DNA from: Citrobacter portucalensis
GTDB taxonomy: Bacteria; Pseudomonadota; Gammaproteobacteria; Enterobacterales; Enterobacteriaceae
Assembly (NCBI RefSeq): GCF_002042885.1
Contig: NZ_MVFY01000011.1
Location: 62,001 to 126,000 of the forward strand
Reading direction: 5' to 3'
DNA length: 64,000 nucleotides
Program-made: the position numbers and the translations under genes
In this document: piece after piece, positions 18,017 to 27,161 of the stretch
Layout: every line of letters begins with the position of its first letter
How positions within the stretch are numbered: the stretch's first letter is position 1
Notes under the pieces: generated by a model
Databases searched by the model: none
What the model saw: only the letters and a program-made list of their open reading frames with translations
Told to the model about the DNA's origin: nothing

Positions 18017-19246
18017 TTACCCCTGCGGCTGATTGACTATCAGCCGCGACATTGTTTCCAGCGAATCCGTCCGCAGGATATACAGCCGCTTTAGCAACAT
18101 CGGGTTATCGCCAGGCTTCACCTTCCCTTTCACCGTCGTCACCGCCAAATGAAAACCGGCATCATGCGCCGCTTTCACCGCCGTCGCGTTATAGCCGCCA
18201 AACGGGTAGGAAAGATAGAGCACATGCGGATTAAACTGCCCGAGCGCCCGACGGGAGTGTTCAAAATCAAACAGAATATTGTGATAGTTACGGCTGAGTA
18301 AAATAGGTCGTCGCTGGCCATCCACCCGATGCAAGAAATGGGTGTGCGACTGGAAGTCGAAAACATCTTTAATCCCTTCCAGCTCGGAAATACTCATAAA
18401 CTGCAGCGATTTCGGATCCCACTTCTGTGGGTGGCGCTTGATACGTGAGCTAATGATAAACGCCGTCGCCTTAAAGCCATACTGCTTGAGGACGGGATGC
18501 GCATAGCGGCTAACGGACTTCAGGCCATCATCGAACGTAATAACGACCGAACGCGCCGGAAGGTTTGCGCGATTATTGAGGTAGTCTTCTAACTGATACA
18601 TCGTCAGCGTGGTATAGCCCATATCTCGCAGCCAGGTCATCTGGTTACTGAACGCGCGCACTGATGTGGTGGTGGAGGTATGACGAAAACGCGTGTTCTC
18701 TTCATCGCGCAGAATATGATGGTAAGTCAGAATCGGGATACCGTTATCCTGCTGAGCATCCAGCGCGCTGATATAGGCCAGCCGCTCGCCGATGCGAATC
18801 TGATACCAGGTCTGATTCAGTCTGTCTTTCAGCCGACTGAGCACCGGGTAACGTAGATTCTCAGCCAGCGTACCAAACGGCGCACTGCCTACGTCCGGCG
18901 CGTTATAGACCGGAGTATCTTTCCAGGTAATCAGGTTCTGGTTACTCAACGGTTTATTTAAGTCACCCAGGCCGTCTTCCACACGCTGACGCCCCTGCAC
19001 AGGTTCCAGGTGCCCTTTGTCGATGTAGCCTTTGCCAAAACCGAAGTTGAAGGTGTAGTAATCCTTTGCATCCGGTTCAACGGCAATAATCTGTCCCGCG
19101 CGTAAATTACCGACAGTCTCCGTCTTATTGCCAATATGCGCCCAGATCACCGCATCTTCCGTGGTTTGCATATAGCGAGCGGGCAAGGCCGCACCTACGC
19201 CACCAGAAAACAGGAGCAACAGAACAAACAGAACGCGCATAACCAT
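18017..19246 (-). CDS. yadE: Polysaccharide deacetylase family lipidless periplasmic protein YadE
   Basis: 409 aa with an N-terminal signal sequence (hydrophobic residues 5-20) and a C-terminal NodB-type deacetylase domain: motif 1 TFDDG at 237-241 and motif 2 S-H-T-H at 300-303 provide the metal-binding Asp and two His. The region of about 25-160 has SH3-like features (family inference). Predicted to act on a polysaccharide in the periplasm; substrate unknown. ATGs at 19246 and 19240 are both possible and neither has a strong ribosome site. The same length as E. coli YadE. Confidence 0.88.
   Translation of the reverse strand: MVMRVLFVLLLLFSGGVGAALPARYMQTTEDAVIWAHIGNKTETVGNLRAGQIIAVEPDAKDYYTFNFGFGKGYIDKGHLEPVQGRQRVEDGLGDLNKPLSNQNLITWKDTPVYNAPDVGSAPFGTLAENLRYPVLSRLKDRLNQTWYQIRIGERLAYISALDAQQDNGIPILTYHHILRDEENTRFRHTSTTTSVRAFSNQMTWLRDMGYTTLTMYQLEDYLNNRANLPARSVVITFDDGLKSVSRYAHPVLKQYGFKATAFIISSRIKRHPQKWDPKSLQFMSISELEGIKDVFDFQSHTHFLHRVDGQRRPILLSRNYHNILFDFEHSRRALGQFNPHVLYLSYPFGGYNATAVKAAHDAGFHLAVTTVKGKVKPGDNPMLLKRLYILRTDSLETMSRLIVNQPQG
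18025..18047. terminator. Hairpin shared by the panD and yadE 3' ends
   Basis: Perfect 9-bp stem GCGGCTGAT / ATCAGCCGC with a 5-base loop, lying inside the last codons of yadE and 15 bases beyond the panD stop. The genes converge with only 6 bases between them, so this coding hairpin is the only candidate to end panD transcripts. The tail is only weakly T-rich. Confidence 0.45.
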
Positions 19247-19307
19247 ATGATTTAACCGAGGCGAGAAACCTCGGTTATTGTAGCAAAAGCATCATCAATA
19301 CCAATGA

Positions 19308-19748
19308 TTAATACTCATACAAATCATGCTTCAACACGAAGGGGGGATTTTTTTGTTGTTGATGCCAGAGGCTGGAGACTTCGGGGCCGCCAAGCGCGAC
19401 GATGCAATCGCGAAACGCAGAACTGCTCAGCGATTCCCGTGACGAAATCATTCGCTCAAGCAATGGATAGCTGATACCTGAAATCACTTCGCACTGGGGA
19501 TGTTTATGACTCATTAACGAGGCTACACGGTATGGCGCAGCCCCGGCCATATCCGTCAGGAATACTACCCCTTCACCTGAATCTGTAGCATGCAGGGCAT
19601 GGCACATCATGCGGCTTAACATATTCGAGCTGAGCCCACGCCAGAAACTTACCGCCTGACATTGCTCCAACGGACCGTACTTTTTCTCCAGACGATGCAG
19701 CATATCCTGTGCCTTATCGTCATGACAGGTAATTACCCAACCTAACAT
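19308..19748 (-). CDS. yadI: PTS mannose-family EIIA component YadI
   Basis: 146 aa of the EIIA-Man fold. The phosphorylatable histidine is expected at H9 in VITCHDD; the segment VVFLTDMAGAAPYRVA matches the family's core LTDxxGGxPxxxA pattern. No cognate EIIB/C/D genes are nearby, so it is an orphan EIIA, probably regulatory or serving a transporter encoded elsewhere. AAGGAGGT lies upstream of its start, a near-perfect ribosome site. Confidence 0.88.
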   Translation of the reverse strand: MLGWVITCHDDKAQDMLHRLEKKYGPLEQCQAVSFWRGLSSNMLSRMMCHALHATDSGEGVVFLTDMAGAAPYRVASLMSHKHPQCEVISGISYPLLERMISSRESLSSSAFRDCIVALGGPEVSSLWHQQQKNPPFVLKHDLYEY

Positions 19749-19810
19749 TGCCTACCTCCTTAGCAGGCAAGTAGTTTATCAGGGTGATAAATCGGTAATG
19801 GTGATAAGCA

Positions 19811-19850
19811 TCAAAAGTCTTCCTCTCCCGAGTCAGGAGAGGAAGAAAGA
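19811..19850 (-). terminator. Rho-independent terminator of yadG-yadH
   Basis: Perfect 11-bp stem TCTTCCTCTCC / GGAGAGGAAGA (19818-19828 and 19836-19846), followed on the minus strand by CTTTTGATG, two bases beyond the yadH stop. Confidence 0.85.
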
Positions 19851-19851
19851 A

Positions 19852-20622
19852 TTAGCTACGCAGGCCGCGTCCGCGCTGAATCAGGTACCAGCACAGCAAG
19901 TAAAACGCCGCAATGAACACCACCAGCACGCCAAACGTGGTGACCAGCGGAACATCATGAATACCCAGGAAGCCGTAGCGGAAGCCGCTAATCATGTAGA
20001 CAATTGGGTTCAGATGCGACAGTCCCTGCCAGAACGGCGGCAGCAGCGTTAACGAATAGAACACGCCACCCAGATAGGTCAGCGGCGTCAGCACGAAAGT
20101 TGGGATCAGGCTGATATCGTCAAAGGTTTTAGCAAAGACTGCGTTCAGCAAACCGGCCAGCGAGAACAGTACCGCCGTTAACACCAGCGTGAGCGCCACA
20201 AAGACCCAGGAATGCACCTGGAACGGCACGAAGAACAGTGAAATAGCCGTCACCAGAATGCCTACGCACAGGCCACGCGCCACGCCGCCGCCGACAAAAC
20301 CGGCAATAATCACGTGCGTCGGCACCGGGGCGACCAGCAGCTCTTCAATATTGCGCTGAAACTTGGCGCTAAAGAACGACGAGGCCACGTTGGCGTACGA
20401 GTTGGTGATCACTGCCATCATAATCAGCCCCGGCACAATAAACTGCATGTAGCTAAAGCCATGCATTTCGCCGATACGCGAGCCGATCAGGTTACCAAAG
20501 ATAATAAAATAGAGCGTCATGGTGATGACGGGAGGCACCAAAGTCTGGACCCAGATACGCATAAAGCGGTGGATCTCTTTCGCCCAGATGCTTTTCAGCG
20601 CAACCCAGTAAAGCTGCATCAT
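19852..20622 (-). CDS. yadH: ABC-2 type transporter permease YadH
   Basis: 256-aa inner-membrane permease of the ABC-2 (NodJ/DrrB-like) family with about six membrane segments. Pairs with the ATPase YadG, whose stop codon overlaps this start by 4 bases (ATGA), a typical coupled operon. The exported substrate is not known in E. coli. Complete and same size as the E. coli protein. Confidence 0.92.
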   Translation of the reverse strand: MMQLYWVALKSIWAKEIHRFMRIWVQTLVPPVITMTLYFIIFGNLIGSRIGEMHGFSYMQFIVPGLIMMAVITNSYANVASSFFSAKFQRNIEELLVAPVPTHVIIAGFVGGGVARGLCVGILVTAISLFFVPFQVHSWVFVALTLVLTAVLFSLAGLLNAVFAKTFDDISLIPTFVLTPLTYLGGVFYSLTLLPPFWQGLSHLNPIVYMISGFRYGFLGIHDVPLVTTFGVLVVFIAAFYLLCWYLIQRGRGLRS

Positions 20623-21545
20623 GCGCGATCTCCTTGTTTTTCATGCACCAGAGAAACAAACAGTTCTTCCAGTCGGTTCGCTTTGTTACGCATACTCAAT
20701 ACCTGAATGCCCTGCGCGCTCAGCTGAGAGAAGACGCTGTTGACCCCTTGTTCACGCAGAACCTCCACTTCCAGCGTGGAAGTGTCGACCAGTCGGTACT
20801 GATAACCTTCCAGTTTCGGCAGCGGACTTTTTGGTGCCAGATCGAGGATAAAGGTCTCAGATTTCAGCTTGGAGAGCAGACTCTTCATCGAGGTGTTTTC
20901 CACCAGCTCGCCGTGCTGAATAATGCCGATATTACGACACAGCATTTCCGCTTCTTCGAGATAGTGAGTGGTCAGAATAATGGTGGTGCCTTTGTCGTTT
21001 AAATCCTTTAAAAAGCCCCACATTGAACGACGCAGCTCAATGTCAACGCCCGCCGTTGGTTCATCCAGAATGAGTAATTTCGGCTCGTGCATCAGCGCAC
21101 GGGCAATCATCAGACGACGTTTCATCCCACCAGACAGCATGCGCGCGCGCTCGTTACGTTTTTCCCATAAATCGAGCTGCTTTAAATATAGTTCGCTGCG
21201 TTTGACCGCTTCTTTATGCTCAACACCGTAGTAACCCGCCTGGTTGACCACGATCTGCTGCACGGTTTCAAACGGGTTAAAGTTAAACTCCTGCGGTACT
21301 AGGCCAAGCTGGCGTTTCGCGTTAACCGTATCTTTTTCAAGATCGTATCCGAAGACACTCACCCGCCCGGAGGTTTTATTCACCAGCGAGCTGATTATTC
21401 CAATGGTGGTGGATTTTCCTGCGCCATTCGGTCCCAAAAGCGCATAAAAATCACCCGCTTCGACTTGCAAATCTATCCCGCGTAACGCCTGAACGCCACC
21501 GGGGTAAGTTTTTTTAAGTTGTTGAAGTTCCAGAGCAATGGTCAT
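20619..21545 (-). CDS. yadG: ABC transporter ATP-binding protein YadG
   Basis: 308-aa ATPase of an ABC-2 exporter. Walker A GPNGAGKS near residue 39, signature LSGGMKRR and Walker B LLILDEPTAG are intact, with a C-terminal extension typical of drug/antibiotic-type exporters. Substrate unknown. Divergent from can; about 108 bases lie between the two starts. Confidence 0.93.
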   Translation of the reverse strand: MTIALELQQLKKTYPGGVQALRGIDLQVEAGDFYALLGPNGAGKSTTIGIISSLVNKTSGRVSVFGYDLEKDTVNAKRQLGLVPQEFNFNPFETVQQIVVNQAGYYGVEHKEAVKRSELYLKQLDLWEKRNERARMLSGGMKRRLMIARALMHEPKLLILDEPTAGVDIELRRSMWGFLKDLNDKGTTIILTTHYLEEAEMLCRNIGIIQHGELVENTSMKSLLSKLKSETFILDLAPKSPLPKLEGYQYRLVDTSTLEVEVLREQGVNSVFSQLSAQGIQVLSMRNKANRLEELFVSLVHEKQGDRA

Positions 21546-21653
21546 GTTTTTATACTTACCTTACGTTCTGACATTTTATATATAGTTTAAATAATGATGG
21601 AGTTACCCTATATTAGCCCATCGAATTTATCTGGCTTCGGGTCGTGCTACTCC

Positions 21654-22316
21654 ATGAAAGACATAGATACACTCATCAGCAACAATGCACTATGGTCAAA
21701 GATGCTGATAGAAGAAGATCCCGGATTTTTTGAAACGCTGACACATGCCCAGAATCCGCGTTTTCTATGGATTGGATGTTCCGATAGCCGCGTTCCCGCT
21801 GAACGATTAACCGGTCTTGAACCGGGCGAATTATTTGTTCACCGCAATGTTGCCAATCTGGTTATTCACACCGACCTGAACTGTCTCTCAGTGGTTCAGT
21901 ATGCGGTGGATGTGCTGGAAGTGGAACATATTATTATATGCGGCCACTATGGATGCGGCGGCGTCCAGGCGGCGATTGAAAATAAAGAACAGGGGCTGAT
22001 TGATAACTGGTTACTGCACATCCGCGATATCTGGTTCAAACACAGCTCACTGCTGGGCGAAATGCCGCAGGAACGTCGTATGGACACCCTGTGCGAACTG
22101 AATGTCATGGAACAGGTCTATAACCTGGGCCACTCAACCATTATGCGTTCAGCCTGGAAGCGCGGTCAGAAAGTGACCATTCACGGCTGGGCTTACGGTA
22201 TTCATGATGGCCTGCTGCGCGATCTCGACGTCACCGCCACCAGCCGCGAAACGCTGGAACAGCGCTATCGCCAGGGGTTGTCTAACCTGAGTCAGAAACA
22301 CAGTAACCATAAATAA
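21654..22316 (+). CDS. can: Beta-class carbonic anhydrase
   Basis: Interconverts CO2 and bicarbonate; needed for growth in air because carboxylases need bicarbonate. Zinc ligands C42, D44, H98 and C101 are in place (IGCSDSR and GHYGCGG). 220 aa from the ATG at 21654, matching E. coli Can; an open frame continues 20 codons upstream (to 21594), but [11 protein letters not shown] is the conserved head. Confidence 0.96.
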   Translation: MKDIDTLISNNALWSKMLIEEDPGFFETLTHAQNPRFLWIGCSDSRVPAERLTGLEPGELFVHRNVANLVIHTDLNCLSVVQYAVDVLEVEHIIICGHYGCGGVQAAIENKEQGLIDNWLLHIRDIWFKHSSLLGEMPQERRMDTLCELNVMEQVYNLGHSTIMRSAWKRGQKVTIHGWAYGIHDGLLRDLDVTATSRETLEQRYRQGLSNLSQKHSNHK

Positions 22317-22324
22317 TGTGACAT

Positions 22325-22357
22325 TGCCGGGAGGCGGCGACGCCTTACCCGGCCTAC
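22325..22357. repeat. REP palindrome between can and hpt
   Basis: gccgggaggcggcgacgcct...acccggcctac in the gap between the convergent can and hpt stops, followed by a second small palindrome (gcgccatcaggcgc, 22367-22380). It probably protects both 3' ends. Confidence 0.8.
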
Positions 22358-22386
22358 AAACCTGCGCCATCAGGCGCTCCAGCCAG

Positions 22387-22923
22387 TTACTCGTCCAGCA
22401 GCACCACTTTGCCAACATACGGCAGATGGCGATAACGCTGGGCATAGTCAATGCCGTAACCGACCACAAACTCATCAGGAATTGAGAAGCCGATAAACTC
22501 GACCGGAACATTCACTTCACGACGAGAAGGTTTGTCCAGCAGCGTACAAATAGCCAGGGATTTCGGCTCGCGCAGGCTCAGAATTTCACGCACTTTGGAC
22601 AGCGTATTGCCGGAGTCGATGATGTCTTCGACAATCAGCACGTCCTTGCCACGAATGTCTTCATCCAGGTCTTTCAGGATTTTAACATCACGCGTGGTAG
22701 ACATTCCGCTACCGTAGCTGGATGCCGTCATGAAATCGACTTCGTGAGAGACATGCACTTCACGGCACAGATCCGCCATAAACATAAATGAGCCACGTAA
22801 CAGACCAACCAGCACCATATCGCTGCCGCTGTCCTTGTAACGTTCGTTAATCTGGCGCCCCAGTTCAGCAATACGCGCTTTGATCTCCGCTTCCGGGATC
22901 ATCACTTCAACAGTATGTTTCAT
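22387..22923 (-). CDS. hpt: Hypoxanthine phosphoribosyltransferase
   Basis: Salvages hypoxanthine (and guanine weakly) to IMP with PRPP. 178 aa; the PRPP-binding signature [14 protein letters not shown] contains E99/D100 and D103, and the LLRGSFMF loop near residue 41 is conserved. Complete, with the standard [10 protein letters not shown] start. Convergent with can. Confidence 0.96.
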   Translation of the reverse strand: MKHTVEVMIPEAEIKARIAELGRQINERYKDSGSDMVLVGLLRGSFMFMADLCREVHVSHEVDFMTASSYGSGMSTTRDVKILKDLDEDIRGKDVLIVEDIIDSGNTLSKVREILSLREPKSLAICTLLDKPSRREVNVPVEFIGFSIPDEFVVGYGIDYAQRYRHLPYVGKVVLLDE

Positions 22924-23084
22924 AAACCCTATAACTCACTGATTTTTATCAGTTGACACATCATGCAGATCGAAAGAAAGCGCTTACGTTGATACACCGA
23001 CTGACAGACGGCGACCCGCTCTAACCACAAAACTTGCGACAGCATACAAACAATTCAGTTGATGAAGTATACCAGTAAAGAGAG

Positions 23085-23135
23085 CGGGTTCCTCTGATAG
23101 TTCACAGGAGAACCCGTTTGCGTCGTTTTTTGTAC
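23085..23135 (+). terminator. Plus-strand terminator-like hairpin with no plus-strand gene before it
   Basis: CGGGTTC (23085-23091) pairs with GAACCCG (23110-23116), with a partly paired interior, followed on the plus strand by TTTGCGTCGTTTTTTG. The hairpin could also serve the minus-strand chemoreceptor gene, but the T-run is on the plus side, where no gene ends. Confidence 0.5.
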
Positions 23136-23174
23136 GCTTATTAATCAAAACCAGGAGCGCACGGCAGCCTGTGG

Positions 23175-24830
23175 CTAAAACGTTTCCCAGTGCGGGTCTT
23201 GTGGCGAACTCCCCGCAGAGGTCGCTCGTGGAGTATCCTTAGGTGGTTTTCGATGCTCACTGTTGGAGGCATCGCGAGTGATGCGAAATGCCGCCACGGC
23301 CAGACGTAACTGTTCAGCTTGTTGTTCCAACGAAGCGGCGGCGGCAGCAGACTCCTCTACCAGCGCGGCGTTTTGTTGTGTGACACTGTCCATCTGCGAG
23401 ACCGCGAGGCTCACCTGCTCAATCCCCCGACTCTGTTCCTCCGAGGCTGAGGCGATTTCCCCCATGATGTCCGTCACGCGGGTGACCGCTGCGACAATCT
23501 CTTTCATCGTTTTACCCGCGTCCGACACCTGCTGAGATCCCATCCCCACGCTGTGGGTTGAGTTATCAATCAACGCTTTGATCTCTTTGGCTGCCTGAGC
23601 GCTACGGCTTGCCAGGGTACGGACTTCACCCGCCACAACAGCAAATCCGCGTCCCTGCTCTCCTGCTCTGGCAGCCTCAACCGCCGCGTTGAGCGCCAGG
23701 ATATTGGTCTGGAAAGCAATACTGTCGATGACGCTGGTGATCTGCGCAATTTGCTGTGAACTACCGGCAATTTCACTCATCGTGTGCACGACAGTATCAA
23801 CAACCCGTCCACCACGTGCGGCAGTATCAGACGCATTCTTAGCCAGTTGAGTCGCCTGTTTCGCATTGTCCGTATTTTGCTTCACGGTCGCGGTAAGCTG
23901 TTCCATGCTGGCGGCTGTCTCTTCAAGTGAAGCAGCCTGCTGCTCAGTACGCGAAGACAGATCGTTGTTACCTGATGAGATTTCCGTTGCGCCGCTATGA
24001 ATCGTTTCTGAGCTGTTACGCACCGACGTGACTGTCGAAATCAGCGACTGTCGCATTTCATCTAAGCCCGTCGCCAAACGTCCCATTTCATTACGTCCCT
24101 GGACGTCGAGTTGATGGGTCAGATCACCACGGGTAATAATGCGGATATGCTCCATGATCTGCGCCAGGGGTTTAAGCAGCATATGCTGCAACCCACTCCA
24201 GATCATGCCCAGAACGATGAGCACAGCGACGACAATTGCCCCTAACGTCCATTGCATGCGGGTAAAGCTGTGCTGATTTTCCGCCGCCGCGTGCTGCAGC
24301 AACGCGTTGTTTTCGTTACGCCACTGGTCATAGCTGGCTTCCATTTCATCCTGCGCCTTCTGAGCATCAAGATCGCCATAGGCCTGATAGTTATTCGCGC
24401 GCAGATACTCTATCGATAACGCCATCACGTCGTGCATCTGCCGATACTGTTTTTCCATTTCAGATGCAATTTGCGGATTCTGCCCCGACACCTGCGGCAA
24501 TGACTGATAATGCGCGAAGTATCCCTCAGCCTTTTTCATCGACTCACTCGCCGTCTTTAGCAAAGTATCAATGGCCGCCAGTGAGGCCGGATCGCGTTGA
24601 TTCTTTAAGAAACGAATTGCTACGCGGGTTACCGTTACTCGGGTTTTAATCAGCGTATTGACGCTATCACTCAGATTTTCCTGTTGGGCATTCAGGGTGC
24701 CTGAGTTCTGGAAATTATGGCGATCATTGTTTACCGCAGAATAAAAAAAGCTTCCTGTCACGACCTGTAGCAAACAGAAAATGGCGAGAACCAGAAGAAT
24801 GCCGGTAATAACACGCACATTTTTAATCAT
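23175..24830 (-). CDS. Methyl-accepting chemotaxis protein (Tsr/Tar type)
   Basis: 551-aa transmembrane chemoreceptor. First membrane helix at about 7-29, a periplasmic four-helix Tar-type ligand domain (with TR...TRxAxR resembling the ligand-contact helix of Tsr), second membrane helix at about 194-216, HAMP, then a methylation/signalling domain with the near-invariant hairpin tip [20 protein letters not shown]. It ends HWETF, close to the NWETF pentapeptide that tethers CheR and CheB to major receptors. It has its own sigma-28 promoter. Ligand unknown: the periplasmic domain is diverged from Tsr and Tar. It occupies the place of gcd between hpt and cueO. Confidence 0.93.
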   Translation of the reverse strand: MIKNVRVITGILLVLAIFCLLQVVTGSFFYSAVNNDRHNFQNSGTLNAQQENLSDSVNTLIKTRVTVTRVAIRFLKNQRDPASLAAIDTLLKTASESMKKAEGYFAHYQSLPQVSGQNPQIASEMEKQYRQMHDVMALSIEYLRANNYQAYGDLDAQKAQDEMEASYDQWRNENNALLQHAAAENQHSFTRMQWTLGAIVVAVLIVLGMIWSGLQHMLLKPLAQIMEHIRIITRGDLTHQLDVQGRNEMGRLATGLDEMRQSLISTVTSVRNSSETIHSGATEISSGNNDLSSRTEQQAASLEETAASMEQLTATVKQNTDNAKQATQLAKNASDTAARGGRVVDTVVHTMSEIAGSSQQIAQITSVIDSIAFQTNILALNAAVEAARAGEQGRGFAVVAGEVRTLASRSAQAAKEIKALIDNSTHSVGMGSQQVSDAGKTMKEIVAAVTRVTDIMGEIASASEEQSRGIEQVSLAVSQMDSVTQQNAALVEESAAAAASLEQQAEQLRLAVAAFRITRDASNSEHRKPPKDTPRATSAGSSPQDPHWETF

Positions 24831-24853
24831 AGTATTTCATCCATTGAACTCAC

Positions 24854-24867
24854 ATTGGGTACCCAAT
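24854..24867. promoter_or_regulatory. Palindrome ATTGGGTACCCAAT at the predicted chemoreceptor start site
   Basis: Perfect 14-bp palindrome lying 3 bases beyond the -10 element, hence over the predicted transcription start. It could be a repressor operator or a 5'-end RNA hairpin; no regulator is identifiable. Confidence 0.45.
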
Positions 24868-24869
24868 GA

Positions 24870-24896
24870 TTATCGGCTTCAAAGGCGATTACTTTA
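24870..24896 (-). promoter_or_regulatory. Sigma-28 (FliA) promoter of the chemoreceptor gene
   Basis: On the minus strand TAAAGTAA, exactly 11 bases, then GCCGATAA. The -10 part is identical to the FliA consensus GCCGATAA and the -35 part matches 6 of 8 positions of TAAAGTTT. It lies 40 bases upstream of the start codon, placing the receptor in the flagellar late-gene regulon. Confidence 0.85.
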
Positions 24897-24956
24897 TGTG
24901 CAATAGCAGAATTTGCAGGAGGAGGGAGTCGTGCGGTGAAACGCTGTAAAGAGACT

Positions 24957-25005
24957 GTGTCTTATCCGGCCTACGAGAGATTTCTGCAGGCCGGATAAGC
25001 ACAGC
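24957..25005. repeat. Paired inverted REP units (BIME) downstream of cueO
   Basis: gtcttatccggcctac and its inverse gcaggccggataag flank a short spacer, nine bases beyond the cueO stop. Two head-to-head REP arms form one larger hairpin and probably end or protect the cueO transcript. Confidence 0.8.
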
Positions 25006-25013
25006 GTAATTTT

Positions 25014-26630
25014 TTAGACGGTGAAGCCGAGCATCATCCCGGTATCTTCATGCTCTAACAGATGGCAATGCGCCATATAGGCATGCTCTTTTGGCGCGTC
25101 GTGGTCAAACTTCACTAACACCTCGCTCACGCCGCCTTCTACCCGCACAGTGTCCTTCCATCCCGCGCGGTGTGCGGCAGGTGCTTTGCCATTCTCAGAC
25201 AGAATGCGGAACTGCGTACCATGAATGTGGAACGGATGCAGCATCATGTCGCCCTGGCCGGAAATCACCCAGCGTTCGTGCTGACCTTTCGCCGCGGCAA
25301 ACATCGGTTTATTCATATCAAATGCCTGGCCATTAATCCGGTTGGCATTATGGAAGTCGAATGTTCCATGCTTCATGTTGCCCATGTCGCCATGCTGCAT
25401 ATTCCCCATCTTACCGTGGTTCATATTGCCATGATTCATATTGCCGTGGCCCATATTGTCATTATTCATATGGCCCATCATCTTCCCATGATCCATACCC
25501 GCCATGGCCTGACCGCCGTATTTCTTCATCAGCATTTGCATGCCCATCATATCGAGCATCGGATCCATCGACAGCTGCAGCTTGCGCACCGTCAGCCCTT
25601 CCAGTGACGGCAGCGATGGCATGGATGTCAGCGAATCTGGCAGCGTGCCGGAAGCGGTAATCAGCAACGGTTGAACGCGCATCACCGGGTGCGGCTTATC
25701 GAATGGCGCAATCGCCATCCCCATCTGGCTGACTGGCAGAGTGACCAGATCAAAAGCTTTGCCGTCACTGACATCCACCAGCACTTCAAAGCGCTCGCCC
25801 ATCAGCATAGGAAGCTCGGTCACTTTTACCGGTTCCGCCAACAGTCCGCCGTCGCTGGCAATGACGTACAAAGGACGATTGTCGCTGGCCGCAATGTTCA
25901 GTGAGCGTGCGTTACAACCATTCAACAGACGCAAGCGCAGCCAGCCGCGCGGTGCGGCATGCTGAGGATAAATCGCCCCGTTGGCCAGCAGCGTATCGCC
26001 AAACCAGCCGACGGCGGCGGTCATGATGTCCAGTTGATAATCAACCTGCCCATCAGCAGAAAACTGTTTGTCCTGAATAATCACCGGCACATCATCAATG
26101 CCCCACTGCTTAGGCAGCATCAGCTTGCGAATCTCTTCATCTTCAATCAGCACCAGTCCGGCCAGTCCCATAGCTACCTGACGGCCGGTCTTTCCATGCT
26201 GATGCGGGTGGAACCAGCAGGTCGCCGCCCGTTGATCCGGCGTGAAGGTCACTGAACGTTTCCCGCCCGCCGGGATAATGCCTTGCGGCCCACCGTCGAC
26301 TTCACCGGGGATTTCCAGACCGTGCCAGTGCAACGTCGTCTCTTCGGCAAGCTGGTTATGGATATCCACGGTCACCGACTGCCCTTTGTTCAGCTTGACC
26401 GCAGGTCCGAGTAAATTGCCGTTATATCCCCAGGTCGTCGCTGTTTTACCAGCAAAGCTCGATTTTCCGGCTTGCACCACCAATTGCATACGGTTTGAGG
26501 CATCCGCGGTTAACAGGTCAGGAATGGGCAATGCAGGGCGGTCTGCGGCAAATACGCTCCGGCTCCACAGAGGTAACGCTGACGCGACGCCCAGCGCCAC
26601 GGAGTACTTTAAAAAGTCACGACGTTGCAT
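25014..26630 (-). CDS. cueO: Multicopper (cuprous) oxidase CueO
   Basis: Periplasmic copper-detoxifying oxidase converting Cu(I) to Cu(II). Tat signal (QRRDFLKY, then a hydrophobic stretch ending VFA) and all copper-ligand motifs HWHGLE, HPHQHG, HPFHIHG and HCHLLEHED are intact. The Met/His-rich segment that collects Cu(I) is expanded: about residues 383-424 is made of repeats such as [13 protein letters not shown] and DMGNMKHG, making the protein 538 aa against about 516 in E. coli. Start: ATG at 26630 with AAGGAAGTG upstream (a GTG two codons earlier is less likely). The promoter has CueR architecture. Confidence 0.95.
   Translation of the reverse strand: MQRRDFLKYSVALGVASALPLWSRSVFAADRPALPIPDLLTADASNRMQLVVQAGKSSFAGKTATTWGYNGNLLGPAVKLNKGQSVTVDIHNQLAEETTLHWHGLEIPGEVDGGPQGIIPAGGKRSVTFTPDQRAATCWFHPHQHGKTGRQVAMGLAGLVLIEDEEIRKLMLPKQWGIDDVPVIIQDKQFSADGQVDYQLDIMTAAVGWFGDTLLANGAIYPQHAAPRGWLRLRLLNGCNARSLNIAASDNRPLYVIASDGGLLAEPVKVTELPMLMGERFEVLVDVSDGKAFDLVTLPVSQMGMAIAPFDKPHPVMRVQPLLITASGTLPDSLTSMPSLPSLEGLTVRKLQLSMDPMLDMMGMQMLMKKYGGQAMAGMDHGKMMGHMNNDNMGHGNMNHGNMNHGKMGNMQHGDMGNMKHGTFDFHNANRINGQAFDMNKPMFAAAKGQHERWVISGQGDMMLHPFHIHGTQFRILSENGKAPAAHRAGWKDTVRVEGGVSEVLVKFDHDAPKEHAYMAHCHLLEHEDTGMMLGFTV
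25373..25490. repeat. In-gene tandem repeats coding the CueO Met/His region
   Basis: Degenerate repeats of about 12-15 bases (variants of CATATTGCCATGATT / CATGTTGCCCATGTC on the plus strand) code for alternating Met, Gly, Asn and His residues. Such tracts change length easily by slippage. This is a coding minisatellite, not a CRISPR. Confidence 0.7.
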
Positions 26631-26673
26631 AATCACTTCCTTATATTCAGCAGCTTAAGCAGGCTATCTTTTA

Positions 26674-26704
26674 AGCATAAGCCTTCCCCTTACGGGAAGG
26701 TCAA
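26674..26704 (-). promoter_or_regulatory. CueR-type promoter of cueO
   Basis: On the minus strand -35 TTGACC and -10 TATGCT are separated by 19 bases, the elongated spacer typical of MerR-family promoters. Between them lies the dyad CCTTCCC-GTAA-GGGGAAGG, the CueR operator pattern seen at copA/cueO promoters. Copper-bound CueR would untwist the spacer to activate transcription. Confidence 0.85.
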
Positions 26705-26783
26705 GTGAACGGCTAATAATAAAGGTCGTCGCTTCGCTCGCAGTATGCTAACGTTTAAATTCCGTGATGCAGTGGTAGAAGCA

Positions 26784-27131
26784 ATGAAGACGTTTTTCAG
26801 AACAGTTTTGTTCGGCACCCTGATGGCCGTATGCGCAAATAGCTACGCGCTCAGCGAGTCCGAAGCCGAAGATATGGCCGATTTAACGGCAGTTTTTGTT
26901 TTTCTGAAAAATGACTGTGGATACCAGAATTTGCCTAATGGGCAGATTCGTCGCGCACTGGTCTTTTTTGCCCAGCAAAACCAGTGGGACCTGAGTAATT
27001 ACGACACCTTCAATATGAAAGCGCTGGGTGAAGACAGCTACCGCGATCTCAGCGGTATCGGCATCCCTACAGCAAAGAAATGCAAAGCGCTGGCGCGTGA
27101 CTCTCTGAGCCTGCTGGCCTACGTTAAATAA
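26784..27131 (+). CDS. yacC: PulS/OutS-type pilotin-like protein YacC
   Basis: 115-aa secreted protein: signal peptide ends SYA, mature start LSESEAEDMADLTAVF, with two cysteines (DCGY and KKCK) that likely form a disulfide. It belongs to the family of type II secretion pilotins (GspS/AspS/OutS) that guide the secretin to the outer membrane, but there is no lipobox, and no secretin gene lies in the window. Identical at almost every position to E. coli YacC. Starts at 26784; an open upstream extension is not conserved. In E. coli it is followed by speE-speD; here it ends 30 bases from a convergent regulator gene. Confidence 0.92.
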   Translation: MKTFFRTVLFGTLMAVCANSYALSESEAEDMADLTAVFVFLKNDCGYQNLPNGQIRRALVFFAQQNQWDLSNYDTFNMKALGEDSYRDLSGIGIPTAKKCKALARDSLSLLAYVK

Positions 27132-27133
27132 TC

Positions 27134-27161
27134 TCCGGCGCAATCAGGGTTGAGATTGCCG
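27134..27161. terminator. Probable bidirectional hairpin between yacC and the DeoR gene
   Basis: CGGCGCAATC and GATTGCCG can pair (one bulge) across an 8-base loop, filling the 30-base gap between two convergent stop codons. Tails are only weakly T-rich. Confidence 0.4.

Noticed and set aside
25170-25660. Repeats and His-rich antisense frames in cueO, at first glance CRISPR-like
   Set aside because: Units are short, vary in length and encode the Met/His segment of CueO; there are no unique spacers or cas genes.
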